Under the pieces are notes generated by a model. It was not told the DNA's origin. It searched no databases and saw only the letters and a program-made list of their open reading frames with translations. DNA of 64,000 bases from Desulforhopalus singaporensis (GTDB taxonomy: Bacteria > Desulfobacterota > Desulfobulbia > Desulfobulbales > Desulfocapsaceae). A program made the translations under genes and the position numbers. Below, in pieces: positions 19,530 through 28,560 of the stretch. The stretch lies in assembly GCF_900104445.1 (NCBI RefSeq), contig NZ_FNJI01000006.1, forward strand, positions 124,001 to 188,000. Reading direction: 5' to 3'. Numbering within the stretch: position 1 is the stretch's first letter; the number at the start of each line of letters is the position of its first letter.

Positions 19530-19769
19530 TCAATGGTCGTCAACTTCCACCGTTATATAATCAGCCTCGTTGTTTCGCAGGGTCAGGGTCCCGCCAAGTA
19601 CCCGCAAGGCCACCGGATCGTTAAGAGGGGCTCTTCCCTGGATGGTTATTTCGGTTCCGGGGACAAGACCCATTTCCCTGATTCTTCGTCCCAGTTCGCC
19701 ACCGACTTTTACCGATATTATGGTTCCGGACTGTTTTTTGGCCATTTTCCTGAGGTTGATCGCTGCCAT
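19530..19769 (-). CDS. feoA: FeoA-domain protein
   Basis: A 79-residue stand-alone FeoA domain: GTIISVKVGGELGRRIREMGLVPGTEI then LGGTLTLRNNEADYITVEV. First gene of the iron uptake set, 171 bases upstream of the second feoA. Start ATG 19769 is used; M9 (ATG 19745) is a possible alternative because it is preceded by CAGGAAA. The intervening sequence to the second feoA holds no gene. Confidence 0.88.
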   Translation of the reverse strand: MAAINLRKMAKKQSGTIISVKVGGELGRRIREMGLVPGTEITIQGRAPLNDPVALRVLGGTLTLRNNEADYITVEVDDH

Positions 19770-19931
19770 ACCTGTTACACCACATACCTGTTTAGGATCT
19801 TAATTTTTCTTTTCTTTTTCACAGGGTCGGCAAACATCATGTCGTCTCGAACCTGTGCCAGATGAGTTGTAGCGTGTCTTTCATCCGAAGTCAATCAGAA
19901 AATTAGGGGTGCCGTACTTTTGGTCCGCATC

Positions 19932-19961
19932 ATCACCGCATCGATTATCCGGTGCGGTGAT
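19932..19961 (-). terminator. Hairpin after glnS, possible terminator
   Basis: Inverted repeat ATCACCGCA ... TGCGGTGAT (9-bp stem, 12-base loop) eight bases past the glnS stop. There is no T-tract on the minus strand, so intrinsic termination is doubtful; it may protect the 3' end. Confidence 0.4.
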
Positions 19962-19969
19962 ACTATGCC

Positions 19970-21664
19970 TTATTTATTGGGGGTCCAGGAATCTTTGAGG
20001 GTGACTGTACGGTTGAATACCGGTTTGTCCGTAGTCGACTCGACGGAATCGATACAGAAATAGCCCAACCTTTCGAACTGGACATTCTGGCCAACTGAAA
20101 GGTTGACCACATCCGGCTCGGCGATACAGTTTTTCAGGACCACTTTGGACTCGGGGTTGAGGTGTTCAAGAAAATCTACATCCTTGTCCGCTTCCGGATC
20201 CTCAACGTTGAACAGTCGGTCGTACATGTTGATGGTCACCGGGACGTTTTTTTCGGCGCTGACCCAGTGGATGGTGCCCTTGACCTTTCTGTTGTCGGGA
20301 GCGAAACCGCCTTTGGATTCGGGGTCGTAGGTGCAGCGTATTTCCTCTACCTCACCTGTTTCCGGATTTACCTTGTGGGAAAGGTACTGCACCAGGTAGC
20401 CGTATTTGAGGCGGACCTCACGACCGGGGCCGAGGCGAAAATACTTTTTGGGCGGATCGTCCATGAAATCATCGCGTTCAATAAAGATCTCCCTGGTAAA
20501 TGGTAACGGCCTGATGCCCTTGTCCGGATCCTGCGGGTGGTTTTTCCCCTCGACCATCTCCACCTGATTCTCGGGATAGTTGTCGATTACCAGCTTTACC
20601 GGGTCCTGCACACACATGCGGCGCTCGGCGTTGACGTTGAGATCGCTGCGGATCTCGTTTTCAAGAACCGCCATGTCTATGCGGCTGTCGCTTTTGCCGA
20701 TACCGATGGTCCGGCAGAAGTTCCTGATTGAGCCGGGGGTGTATCCTCTTCTCCTGAGGCCGCTGATGGTCAGCATCCTCGGGTCGTCCCATCCATCTAC
20801 ATGGTCGTTGTCCACCATCCGCAGCAGTTTGCGTTTGCTCATAACGGTATAACTGAGATTAAGCCTTGCAAACTCTATCTGGCGCGGGTGGCACGGTGTC
20901 TCCAGGGTGTCGAGGACCCAGTCGTAAAGAGGTCGGTGGTCCTGGAACTCGAGGGTGCAGAGAGAATGGGTTATCTTCTCGAGCATATCTGAGAGGCAAT
21001 GGGTGTAATCGTACATCGGATAAATCTTCCACGCGTCTTTGGTTCTGTGATGATCCGCGTAGAGAATACGGTAGATTACCGGATCCCTCATATTCAGGTT
21101 GGGCGAGTTCATGTCGATTTTTGCCCGGAGCACGTGACTGCCTTCCGTAAACTCCCCGTTTTTCATAGCTGTGAAAAGCTTCAGGTTGTCGGCCACCGAC
21201 CTGTCCCGGTACGGGCTGTTTTTCCCGGGGGCGGTCAGGGTACCGCGGTATTCGCGGATTTCGTCCGGACTCAGTTCGCAGACATAGGCTTTGCCTCGCT
21301 TGATGAGCGAAACGGCAAATTCATAAAGAGTCTGAAAGTAATCTGAAGCGTAGAGTTCTTTTTCTCCCCAGTTAAAACCGAGCCAGCGCACATCCTCCTT
21401 GATCGATTCGACATAGCTTATGTCTTCCTTTGATGGGTTGGTGTCGTCAAAGCGCAGGTTGCAGGTTCCTCCGAACTCCTCGGCGACGCCAAAGTTCAGG
21501 CATATTGATTTGGCGTGGCCGATGTGGAGATAACCGTTTGGTTCGGGGGGGAACCGGGTAATGGATTTCCGGTGCTTGCCGGTTGCCAGGTCGTCTGCGA
21601 TAATCTGCCGGATAAAATCGAGCGGTTTATTTTCGGTCTCTGTGTTCTTTTCCATGAGTATCAT
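19970..21664 (-). CDS. glnS: Glutamine--tRNA ligase
   Basis: Charges tRNA-Gln; class Ib synthetase, cytoplasmic. The HIGH box is in [17 protein letters not shown], the KMSKS-type loop is VMSKRKL, and the C-terminal anticodon-binding beta-barrels are complete. 564 residues. A second in-frame ATG at 21655 (MEKNTETE) is an equally plausible start; neither has a strong Shine-Dalgarno. It follows gltX by 73 bases in the same direction, so the two are probably co-transcribed. The presence of GlnRS implies that the neighbouring GluRS is discriminating. Confidence 0.96.
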   Translation of the reverse strand: MILMEKNTETENKPLDFIRQIIADDLATGKHRKSITRFPPEPNGYLHIGHAKSICLNFGVAEEFGGTCNLRFDDTNPSKEDISYVESIKEDVRWLGFNWGEKELYASDYFQTLYEFAVSLIKRGKAYVCELSPDEIREYRGTLTAPGKNSPYRDRSVADNLKLFTAMKNGEFTEGSHVLRAKIDMNSPNLNMRDPVIYRILYADHHRTKDAWKIYPMYDYTHCLSDMLEKITHSLCTLEFQDHRPLYDWVLDTLETPCHPRQIEFARLNLSYTVMSKRKLLRMVDNDHVDGWDDPRMLTISGLRRRGYTPGSIRNFCRTIGIGKSDSRIDMAVLENEIRSDLNVNAERRMCVQDPVKLVIDNYPENQVEMVEGKNHPQDPDKGIRPLPFTREIFIERDDFMDDPPKKYFRLGPGREVRLKYGYLVQYLSHKVNPETGEVEEIRCTYDPESKGGFAPDNRKVKGTIHWVSAEKNVPVTINMYDRLFNVEDPEADKDVDFLEHLNPESKVVLKNCIAEPDVVNLSVGQNVQFERLGYFCIDSVESTTDKPVFNRTVTLKDSWTPNK

Positions 21665-21737
21665 TGTAAAATGGTTATCTCTTGATCTTCAAGAAAATAG
21701 TGCCGGACGATTACTCTTGCCGGCTTTTGCCCCAGGT

Positions 21738-23219
21738 CTATTGGTCGAACAACCTGTCTATCGCTCTCAGTCTCGAAACAACCTTCTCCCTGCCTACAGC
21801 GATCAGGATATCAAACAGGGACGGGCCGGCCAACTGTCCTGTTACCACCGTTCGCATTCCGTTGATGAGGATTCCCGGTTTGATATCGAGTTCGTCGGCA
21901 AGTTCCCTGGCGGTTTTTTCGGTTTCTTCAAGGTTCCAGGTGTCAAGTAAGGCGTACCGGTCTGCCAGGACAACAAGCCATTCCCTGAGCCCTTCGTGTT
22001 TGAGGATGTTCTTTTTAAGAGGTTTTTCCTCCACCGTAAAATCATCTGCAAAGTAGGCACGGCCAAGTGTGGTGAAATCTTTGAGAGTATGAAAGCGATC
22101 GCGTATCATATCGATTGTTTTGAGGTACCACTCCTGTTGTTCCTTTTCATAACTCGTGTCCCACAATCCTTCGCTTACCAGTTCTTTTTTTACAAGCTCT
22201 CCAAGCTCGGAGATCTCCATGGTACGAAGGTAATGCTCATTGATGTGGATTGCCTTGGGGTCGGTGAAAAACTTCGGATCGTCCTTGCGATAGTTGAAAA
22301 CCGCGTTCGCCTTGTTGATCCGTTCCAGGGAAAAATCGCGAATCAACTCCTCCCTGGTGAAGAACTCCTTGTCGTTTCCTGCGGACCAGCCGAGCAGGGC
22401 GAGGAAATTATTAAACGCCCAGGGGATGAATCCGTGGTCTCGGTAGAACTGAACCGCTACCACCTCACCGTGGCTCCGTTTGGAGATTTTGGCCTTTTTG
22501 GTGTCAAGGGTCAGGGGCATATGAGCAAAAACTGGGAGGGGAGCTTCCAGCGCCTCGTAAAGAAGTATCTGCTTGAGGGTGTTGGTCATATGATCCTGTC
22601 CGCGGACAACGTGGGTTATCCGGTCCCTTATGTCGTCAACCACGTTGCACAGAAGATAGAGCGGTTTGCCGTTGGAACGGACAATGACAAAATCATCCAC
22701 TTCGCTGTAGTTGGCCTGGATACGACCGAGGATCGAGTCGTCATAGCCGAGGGTGCCGGTTCTATCCGGTACTTTGAAACGGATCACGGACGCCAGGCCT
22801 GCCTGTTCCTTCTGCTCGATTTCGCTGGCACTGAGGTTGCGGCAGGTACGGTCATAGCCAAGTGCGGTTTTGGCGCTGAGCGCCGCCTCCCGTTTGGCGT
22901 CAAGCTCTTCTTTGGTGCAGAAACACTTGTAGGCCGCACCGTTGTCGAGCAGCCGCTGGGCGGCATCACGGTGGTCCTGTTCGAACTCCGTCTGGAAATA
23001 AGGCCCCTCGTCATAATCTATTCCTAGCCATTCCAGTCCGTCCAAAATTCCCTGGATTGACTCCTGGGTGGAACGATCAGCGTCGGTGTCTTCAATGCGG
23101 AGAATGAGTTTGCCGCCCTGCTGTCTGGCGTAAAGCCAGTTGTAGAGAGCGGTTCTTGCCCCGCCTATGTGGAGATAACCGGTAGGGCTGGGGGGAAATC
23201 GCAATCGTGTCTCTGTCAT
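21738..23219 (-). CDS. gltX: Glutamate--tRNA ligase
   Basis: Charges tRNA-Glu; class Ib synthetase. N-terminal RFPPSPTGYLHIGGARTALYN (HIGH region), SKRSH as the KMSKS loop, and an alpha-helical anticodon-binding domain. I chose ATG 23219, preceded by AAGAGG, over an in-frame ATG ten codons upstream at 23249 because it gives the normal MTETRLRFPPSP start. 493 residues, standard length. Confidence 0.96.
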   Translation of the reverse strand: MTETRLRFPPSPTGYLHIGGARTALYNWLYARQQGGKLILRIEDTDADRSTQESIQGILDGLEWLGIDYDEGPYFQTEFEQDHRDAAQRLLDNGAAYKCFCTKEELDAKREAALSAKTALGYDRTCRNLSASEIEQKEQAGLASVIRFKVPDRTGTLGYDDSILGRIQANYSEVDDFVIVRSNGKPLYLLCNVVDDIRDRITHVVRGQDHMTNTLKQILLYEALEAPLPVFAHMPLTLDTKKAKISKRSHGEVVAVQFYRDHGFIPWAFNNFLALLGWSAGNDKEFFTREELIRDFSLERINKANAVFNYRKDDPKFFTDPKAIHINEHYLRTMEISELGELVKKELVSEGLWDTSYEKEQQEWYLKTIDMIRDRFHTLKDFTTLGRAYFADDFTVEEKPLKKNILKHEGLREWLVVLADRYALLDTWNLEETEKTARELADELDIKPGILINGMRTVVTGQLAGPSLFDILIAVGREKVVSRLRAIDRLFDQ

Positions 23220-23657
23220 GGAAATACCTCTTGGTTGTGACCTTCGCAAGTTCTGTTCGATAAAATTTATTTGGCAACCGGGCCGTATAGGCGATCTGAA
23301 AATTTCGTTTGCTCTCCTGAGAGTAAGCTGTGTAATGCTTTAAGGCAAGTGGTTCCGGTAAAAAGGATATCGCCTGCCTGAGCCAGCTATATATATCTTT
23401 TGGCCTTTTTGTTCAATACCATTGCAGTTAAAGGTTAAACAAACCAGCTGTGAAACCGGCAAAAATTATCTGCTGCGGTACAGGTTTTAACCGGGCCACG
23501 CACTCTTGGTTGCCCGCCGTAAACCGGACAGGTTTTTGGTTGTTCTCAGACAGGCAACACGGTATAGTTTTGCCAGTTACCCCTCTGGAAAGCAGCGTCA
23601 GGACCGTGTGAAAGCATTTCGCGCAATCAGAAGGTTAACGGCTGGTCGCGTAACGTA
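23220..23657. other. Noncoding stretch upstream of gltX
   Basis: About 440 bases with no convincing gene. It should contain the gltX promoter (minus strand). Short open frames here have no family-like sequence. Directly after it comes a decayed serA fragment, so part of this stretch may be eroded serA sequence, but I cannot recognise any. Confidence 0.45.
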
Positions 23658-23876
23658 TCTCTGTTTGTTTTCAATATTGACGTACCTGGAGTGATCGGTG
23701 CTGTTACAACCGCGCCGGGTAATGCGGGTGTGAATAACTCGAGGATGACGGTCGGCCGTGAAGACAAGAACACTCAGATCATTATTCTACTGAGTACCGA
23801 TCAGCTGGTGTCACGAGAACTGCTTGCAGAAGTGGAGCTTCTGCATAATGTTACCCGGGCACAGGTACTGGACTTG
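23658..23876 (+). pseudogene. serA: Remnant of the C-terminal ACT domain of D-3-phosphoglycerate dehydrogenase
   Basis: Translating from 23658 gives SLFVFNIDVPGVIGAVTTAP, GNAGVNNSRMTVGRED, IIILLSTDQLVS and NVTRAQVLDL, the pattern of the serine-binding ACT domain that ends bacterial SerA (DVPGVIG...LGNAGINISRMQ...). The catalytic and intervening domains are absent upstream, no start codon precedes the domain's first strand (the GTG at 23691 lies inside it), and the frame runs past the expected end to 23960. I read it as a 3' remnant left by deletion or gene movement. A stand-alone ACT protein is less likely. Confidence 0.65.
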
Positions 23877-24001
23877 TCAATTACCCGATGGGATTTATAT
23901 AATTCCTGTGGGACCGGTAGTTCGTGTAACAGGCCGTGTATGTCAGGGGGAACCCCATGACCCAAAATATAGAGGCAGGTGTCTCAAAAGGAAGGTGTCA
24001 A

Positions 24002-24328
24002 ATGAGTGAAGAAAAAGGAAAAACTAAAGGATGCGGCTGCGAGGAAGGCAAGGTACCGAATAAAGCCGGGAAATGCGTAATGCCCGAGGTAACTTTTCCA
24101 GCTTTTATCATGTCGCTGAACACGTCGGCCCTGTATCATTTGGGTGAAATTGCCGAACCCGGGACAGGAAAAAAGACGATTGACCTGGATCTTGCAAGAC
24201 ATGCGATCGATACCCTGATGCTTATGCAGGAAAAAACCAAGGGAAACCTTACCGCCGATGAAGAAAATCTGCTGAAAAACATTCTCTACGACATCAAGCT
24301 GCGGTTTGTCAGCGTTGCCAAAAAATAA
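24002..24328 (+). CDS. DUF1844-domain protein
   Basis: A 108-residue cytoplasmic protein. Residues about 28-105 (EVTFPAFIMSLNTSALYHLGE ... LDLARHAIDTLMLMQEKTKGNL ... NLLKNILYDIKLRFV) match the DUF1844 family, which is common beside ispE or signal genes in Desulfobacterota; function unknown. The N-terminus is Lys/Glu/Gly/Cys-rich (KGCGCEEGK). I chose ATG 24002, preceded by AAGGAAGG, over in-frame starts at 23936 and 23957. It ends nine bases before ispE. Confidence 0.8.
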   Translation: MSEEKGKTKGCGCEEGKVPNKAGKCVMPEVTFPAFIMSLNTSALYHLGEIAEPGTGKKTIDLDLARHAIDTLMLMQEKTKGNLTADEENLLKNILYDIKLRFVSVAKK

Positions 24329-24337
24329 GAGACAGGC

Positions 24338-25309
24338 GTGAATCTACCTAGGAAGGTTCGGCTGAGTGCTCCGGCAAAGGTTAATTTCTTCCTCCATGTG
24401 CTTGGTAAAAGAGAGGACGGATATCATGACCTATGCACCTGGATGCAGAAAATCGACCTGTACGATCAAATAGAGTTGACTGTTGCTGCGGGAAAAGGCA
24501 AGGGCGAAGTGGTGTTTTCGTGCAGCGATACATCTGTCCCGGCTGATGATACCAATCTCGCCGTGCGAGCAGCCAAAGCGTTTTTGGCAACAAGTAGCTG
24601 TCTCGGTGATTGTCTGGTGACCATCAGTCTGGAAAAAAACATACCGGTTGCAGCAGGACTGGGCGGAGGCAGCAGTGATGCGGGAACGGTGCTGCGCGGA
24701 CTCAATGGGATTGCCGGCGGGGAGCTGACTGAAAAACAGCTGCTGGTGCTGGCGAAAAAGCTGGGGGCCGACGTCCCTTTTTTTGCGACATCGCACAGCA
24801 GTGTCATTGCCGAAGGCATTGGGGATATAATGTATCCTGTTGATTCTGCGGAAAATTGGAGTATAATCCTGATCAACCCGGATTTTTTTGTATCCACGGC
24901 GTGGGTTTTTGGAAATTTATCGTTGACAAGCAGAGAGAAAAACTCTAAATTACCACGCTTTCAAAAGCGTAATGCGGATTTCTTGACATTCGACGATATG
25001 CACAACGATCTGGAGAAGGTAAGTTGTGCCAGGTATCCGGTAATTGAAAAGATGAAGCAATCGCTGCTGGCGGTTGGAGCCCGCAGGGTTTTGATGTCCG
25101 GCAGTGGGCCGACCGTTTTTGGAATATTTCCAGACACTGAAAAGTCGATCGGTGCTGATTTACAACGTATTGTTGGTGGGTTGCGTCAGGAATACGGAGA
25201 TAAGGTTTATTTGTCAAGAGCATGTACTGGGGCGTCGCCAAGCGGTAAGGCACCGGGTTTTGATCCCGGCATTCGTAGGTTCGAATCCTGCCGCCCCAGC
25301 CATCATTAG
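24338..25309 (+). CDS. ispE: 4-diphosphocytidyl-2-C-methyl-D-erythritol kinase, C-terminus running into a tRNA
   Basis: Phosphorylates CDP-ME in the non-mevalonate isoprenoid pathway; GHMP kinase, cytoplasmic. N-terminal [21 protein letters not shown], the ATP motif [14 protein letters not shown] and a C-terminal [10 protein letters not shown] are present. GTG 24338 is the start. The conserved protein ends around YLSRA (about residue 297); the frame then has no stop and continues through the whole tRNA-Gln gene to TAG at 25307-25309, adding 26 residues encoded by tRNA sequence. The final length of 323 is therefore slightly long for the family. Confidence 0.93.
   Translation: MNLPRKVRLSAPAKVNFFLHVLGKREDGYHDLCTWMQKIDLYDQIELTVAAGKGKGEVVFSCSDTSVPADDTNLAVRAAKAFLATSSCLGDCLVTISLEKNIPVAAGLGGGSSDAGTVLRGLNGIAGGELTEKQLLVLAKKLGADVPFFATSHSSVIAEGIGDIMYPVDSAENWSIILINPDFFVSTAWVFGNLSLTSREKNSKLPRFQKRNADFLTFDDMHNDLEKVSCARYPVIEKMKQSLLAVGARRVLMSGSGPTVFGIFPDTEKSIGADLQRIVGGLRQEYGDKVYLSRACTGASPSGKAPGFDPGIRRFESCRPSHH
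25228..25302 (+). tRNA. tRNA-Gln (anticodon UUG), CCA encoded
   Basis: Full cloverleaf: acceptor TGGGGCG/CGCCCCA with discriminator G and encoded CCA; D-arm GCC...GGC; anticodon stem CCGGG/CCCGG with loop TTTTGAT giving UUG; T-arm GTAGG/CCTGC with loop TTCGAAT. 75 nt including CCA. The gene lies within the 3' end of the ispE reading frame on the same strand, and prs starts 39 bases after it. Confidence 0.97.
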
Positions 25310-25341
25310 TACGTAATCAGATTTCCCGAAGAATAGATATC

Positions 25342-26280
25342 ATGAGAGATTTGAAGATTTTTTCCGGTAATTCACACCGGAAAATGGCCGAGGAGATTGC
25401 AGAAAACCTGGAGATTCCTCTCAGTAAAGCTGATGTCAGAAAATTCAGTGATGGAGAAATTTTCGTAGAGATCAAGGAAAACGTACGGGGACATGATGTT
25501 TTTGTCGTTCAGCCTACCTGTACGCCTGTGAATGATAGCCTGATGGAGTTGGTGATTATGGTGGACGCGCTGCGTCGCGCATCTGCGCGCAGGATTACCG
25601 CTGTGGTCCCTTACTACGGTTACGCCAGACAGGACCGGAAGAACGCTCCCCGGGTGCCCATTTCAGCCAAAGTTGTGGCGGAAATGTTTATGGCGGTAGG
25701 GGTTCGCAGAGTGCTTTGCATGGATCTGCACGCCGGCCAGATTCAGGGTTTTTTTAATATACCCGTTGATCACCTCTATGCCGCACCGGTGATTCTTGAG
25801 TATATTCGAGAGGCGTTTGGTGAAAATGTGATTATGGTCTCCCCCGATGCCGGGGGCGTTGAAAGGACCAGGGCGTTTGCAAAAAGGCTCAACTCAGGGC
25901 TGGCGATCATAGATAAAAGGCGTGATAAGCCGAACGAGTGCGAAGCTATGCATGTGATCGGCGATGTAAATGGTAAAACCGCAATCCTCATGGATGACAT
26001 GGTAGATACTGCGGGTACTCTGTGCGCCGGTGCCGAAACTCTGCTCGCCAATGGTGCCAAAGAGGTGCATGCGTGCTGCTCGCACCCGGTGCTGTCCGGC
26101 CCTGCAATTGAACGTTTGAACAAGTCGCCGCTCAAGTCGCTGGTCGTAACGAATTCGATTCCGCTTAGAGAAGAAGCGAAATCCTGTAAGAAAATAAAAG
26201 TACTGTCGGTTTCACAGCTGCTTGCTGATGCAATCAATCGAATACACAATGAAGATTCGGTAAGCTCCCTGTTCGTATAA
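25342..26280 (+). CDS. prs: Ribose-phosphate pyrophosphokinase
   Basis: Makes PRPP from ribose 5-phosphate and ATP for nucleotide, His and Trp synthesis; cytoplasmic hexamer. Visible motifs: [10 protein letters not shown], the flexible loop [21 protein letters not shown], and the PRPP-binding [10 protein letters not shown]. 312 residues, standard. The gene order ispE-tRNA-Gln-prs-L25-pth is a common conserved block. Confidence 0.97.
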   Translation: MRDLKIFSGNSHRKMAEEIAENLEIPLSKADVRKFSDGEIFVEIKENVRGHDVFVVQPTCTPVNDSLMELVIMVDALRRASARRITAVVPYYGYARQDRKNAPRVPISAKVVAEMFMAVGVRRVLCMDLHAGQIQGFFNIPVDHLYAAPVILEYIREAFGENVIMVSPDAGGVERTRAFAKRLNSGLAIIDKRRDKPNECEAMHVIGDVNGKTAILMDDMVDTAGTLCAGAETLLANGAKEVHACCSHPVLSGPAIERLNKSPLKSLVVTNSIPLREEAKSCKKIKVLSVSQLLADAINRIHNEDSVSSLFV

Positions 26281-26372
26281 TCGGCGGATTATTAAATATA
26301 GATTAAGAATCAGAATATTCTGCCAGGCCGCATCTGTGATTGTTGATACGGCTGCCAGGCGAAGGAGGAAAT

Positions 26373-27002
26373 ATGCTTCAGGTTGAAATGTCCGCTTCGG
26401 TTCGAACCGCTTCCGGGAAGGGGCCGATGCGTCAACTCCGTATGCAGGGGTTCACCCCTGCAGTAGTGTATGGAGCAGGGGCCGAAGCCCAGAAACTTCA
26501 GTGTGACACCAAGGATCTTACCGCAAAACTTATCAAGTATGCCAGAAAGAATACGATAGTCACCCTGAAAATAGACAACGGCGTCGAAAAGGACGTGGTC
26601 GTTGGCGAGATACAGACCGATCCGGTAAAAGATACCCTGATCCACGTCGATTTTCTTGAAATCGATCTTAAGCAGGAACGTTCCTTCAACGTTCCAGTTA
26701 AATACCAGGGTAAGGCTAAAGGCGTCGATCTCGGTGGTATCCTGGTTGTCGGCTGCGATACTGTCGTACTTAAGGGAAAACCTCTTGATATCCCGGAGGA
26801 GATAGTGATCTCCGTCAGCGGGCTACTCATCGGAGATAAGATCAAGTGCCGGCATATTGAGCTTCCTGAAAATGTGGAGATGGTCACCGAAGGAAGAACT
26901 GTCGCCGTCTCGGTTGTTACTCCGGGCGCGAAGGTCAGCGACGACGATGAGGAAGAAGAAACCGTTGCAGAAGGTTCAGAAGGCGAAGCCTCTGAAGAAT
27001 AA
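26373..27002 (+). CDS. rplY: 50S ribosomal protein L25 (TL5/CTC type)
   Basis: Binds 5S rRNA in the large subunit. The longer CTC form with a second beta domain is seen here (209 residues), ending in an acidic tail rich in Asp/Glu. ATG 26373 follows AAGGAGG, so I use it rather than an in-frame start at 26340. Signature segments: SVRTASGKGPMRQLR, GFTPAVVYG, HVDFLEIDL. Confidence 0.95.
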   Translation: MLQVEMSASVRTASGKGPMRQLRMQGFTPAVVYGAGAEAQKLQCDTKDLTAKLIKYARKNTIVTLKIDNGVEKDVVVGEIQTDPVKDTLIHVDFLEIDLKQERSFNVPVKYQGKAKGVDLGGILVVGCDTVVLKGKPLDIPEEIVISVSGLLIGDKIKCRHIELPENVEMVTEGRTVAVSVVTPGAKVSDDDEEEETVAEGSEGEASEE

Positions 27003-27068
27003 TAGATATATTGTTGGGGCGTGACGGGCGACGAGCAGTTTCGCCGTTAATGGACCAATTTGTAAAGA

Positions 27069-27104
27069 GGGTTCGGAAAAATTTTTCCGAACCCTTCTTC
27101 GTTT
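27069..27104 (+). terminator. Rho-independent terminator after L25
   Basis: A perfect 13-bp inverted repeat (GGGTTCGGAAAAA and its complement, 27069-27094) followed by TTCTTCGTTTT. It ends the prs-L25 transcript 67 bases after the L25 stop and 17 bases before pth. Confidence 0.85.
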
Positions 27105-27120
27105 TATAAATAGAGCTGTT

Positions 27121-27714
27121 ATGGCAACTGAAGACCTGCTTCTGGCCGGCTTGGGCAACCCGGGGGAAAAATACGCCAATACCAGGCATAATATCGGGTT
27201 CTGGGTAATTGAGCAGCTCGCTGAAAAATGGCGGCTGCACAACGTCAAATCCAAGTGGGATGCCGACTACTACAGCGGAGCTTTTTGCGGAAGAAAGGTT
27301 CACCTGATTAAACCGCAGACATTCATGAACCGGAGCGGGGATTCGGTCTGCCGCTTTTTTCGCTTCTACAAAAGTAATCCGGGGCAACTGCTGGTTATCC
27401 ACGACGACCTGGATATGGATTGCGGCCGCATCAAGCTTGTCGTCGGAGGCGGAAGTGGTGGACACAACGGGATCAAGTCGCTGGTGGAAAGGTTGGGCTG
27501 CTCCGATTTTTACCGGTTGAAAATAGGGATCGGCCGTCCAGGAAAAGGAGATGTCCATCCGGATTTTCCGGTTGACAGGTTCGTTCTTGGCACGGTGACT
27601 CCTGAAGAATCGGCTATATTCGAAAAGAGAAGTCCCGATATTGTCCGCGGCATAGAACTTTTTACCAAGGGAGATGTCAGCAGGGCCACCGGGCTTTTGA
27701 ATAGTCTTAAATAA
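27121..27714 (+). CDS. pth: Peptidyl-tRNA hydrolase
   Basis: Releases tRNA from stalled peptidyl-tRNA; cytoplasmic. Signature LAGLGNPGEKYANTRHNIGF contains the substrate Asn and catalytic His; MNRSGDSVC and DDLDMDCGRIKL follow; GGSGGHNGIKSL is intact. 197 residues, normal. Confidence 0.96.
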   Translation: MATEDLLLAGLGNPGEKYANTRHNIGFWVIEQLAEKWRLHNVKSKWDADYYSGAFCGRKVHLIKPQTFMNRSGDSVCRFFRFYKSNPGQLLVIHDDLDMDCGRIKLVVGGGSGGHNGIKSLVERLGCSDFYRLKIGIGRPGKGDVHPDFPVDRFVLGTVTPEESAIFEKRSPDIVRGIELFTKGDVSRATGLLNSLK

Positions 27715-27813
27715 CACCTTGTTTTCCTCAGAATAACGATCATCGTTTCTAGTACCCCCCCTCTGTGGTGCCGACAATGGACAAAAAGTGCGGCAATTTT
27801 ATGCGTTTTGTGG

Positions 27814-27819
27814 TATAAT
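27814..27819 (+). promoter_or_regulatory. Extended -10 promoter upstream of carD
   Basis: TGGTATAATA gives a perfect TATAAT at 27814-27819 with the TGN extension directly before it; a -35 match is poor (CGGCAA 17 bases upstream), as expected for an extended -10 promoter. It would leave a leader of about 170 bases before carD. Confidence 0.55.
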
Positions 27820-27912
27820 AATTTTTGTGCCTGGAAAAAGGAAATATTTATCTGGTCTCAAGGCAGAAAAAAATCACAAAGCCGAGAAATCTGACTTATT
27901 TTCCGTTCCTGT

Positions 27913-27928
27913 TTGTCAATATTGACAA
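27913..27928. promoter_or_regulatory. Perfect 16-bp palindrome in the carD leader
   Basis: TTGTCAATATTGACAA is a perfect inverted repeat of 8+8 bases, 65 bases upstream of the carD start and downstream of the extended -10 element. It has the form of a dimeric repressor operator. No regulator can be named. Confidence 0.45.
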
Positions 27929-27992
27929 TATGCATAGTAGTTTCTAGATGTTTACGCCTGGTTTAGGCCCCTTTGCAGAAAAGGAGAGATCT

Positions 27993-28472
27993 GTGTTTTC
28001 AGAAGGTGATATGGCTGTCTATCCAGCCCATGGTGTCGGTGTTATAAAAGCTGTCGAAACAAAAACAGTAGGTGGAATTGATCAATCATTTTATGTTCTG
28101 GAGATTCTCGACAACAGCATGCGCATAATGATCCCGACTGGCTCCAGCGAAAACGTGGGACTCAGGGCCATTGTCGGAAAAGAGGAAGTCGATGACATAA
28201 TGGAGATTTTATCTGACAGATCGGTTGAACTGGGAGCCCAGACCTGGAATAGGCGGTATCGCGACTACATGGAGAAGATCAAGACCGGGTCGGTTCATGA
28301 AGTCGCCGTAGTGCTAAGAGACTTGTTTCTCCTCAGCGTCGATAAGGACCTCAGCTATGGCGAACGCAAGATGCTTGACACCGCCAAGAATCTCCTGGTA
28401 AAGGAGTTGTCTCTTGCTCAAAATGCCAAGGAAGACGATGTCAGTAAAACCATAGAGGCAATCTTTTCCTAA
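27993..28472 (+). CDS. CarD/CdnL-family transcription regulator
   Basis: RNA-polymerase-binding regulator with an N-terminal CarD/TRCF-like RID domain (FSEGDMAVYPAHGVGVIKAVE) and a helical C-terminal domain that contacts promoter DNA (DRSVELGAQTWNRRYRDYMEKIKTG). In other bacteria it stabilises open complexes at rRNA and other promoters. I chose GTG 27993, preceded by AAGGAGA, because it places the protein start exactly at the family N-terminus; an ATG at 27948 would add 15 residues. 159 residues. Confidence 0.88.
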   Translation: MFSEGDMAVYPAHGVGVIKAVETKTVGGIDQSFYVLEILDNSMRIMIPTGSSENVGLRAIVGKEEVDDIMEILSDRSVELGAQTWNRRYRDYMEKIKTGSVHEVAVVLRDLFLLSVDKDLSYGERKMLDTAKNLLVKELSLAQNAKEDDVSKTIEAIFS

Positions 28473-28560
28473 CAAATAATCATTTGTCACATGACCATGG
28501 CATTGCATAAAAGCCGATAGCTTTAGCCAGCCCGGGTCCGGTTGATCCTGTCACCAGCCG

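Noticed and set aside
21996-23027. Open frame of 343 codons on the plus strand
   Set aside because: Lies antisense to gltX, which has clear synthetase motifs; the frame shows no family sequence.
23506-23694. 62-codon open frame upstream of the serA remnant
   Set aside because: In a different frame from the ACT remnant and without recognisable sequence.
28540-28560. GGTTGATCCTGTC resembling the 5' end of small-subunit rRNA
   Set aside because: Only a short chance match just before rluD; no rRNA sequence follows.
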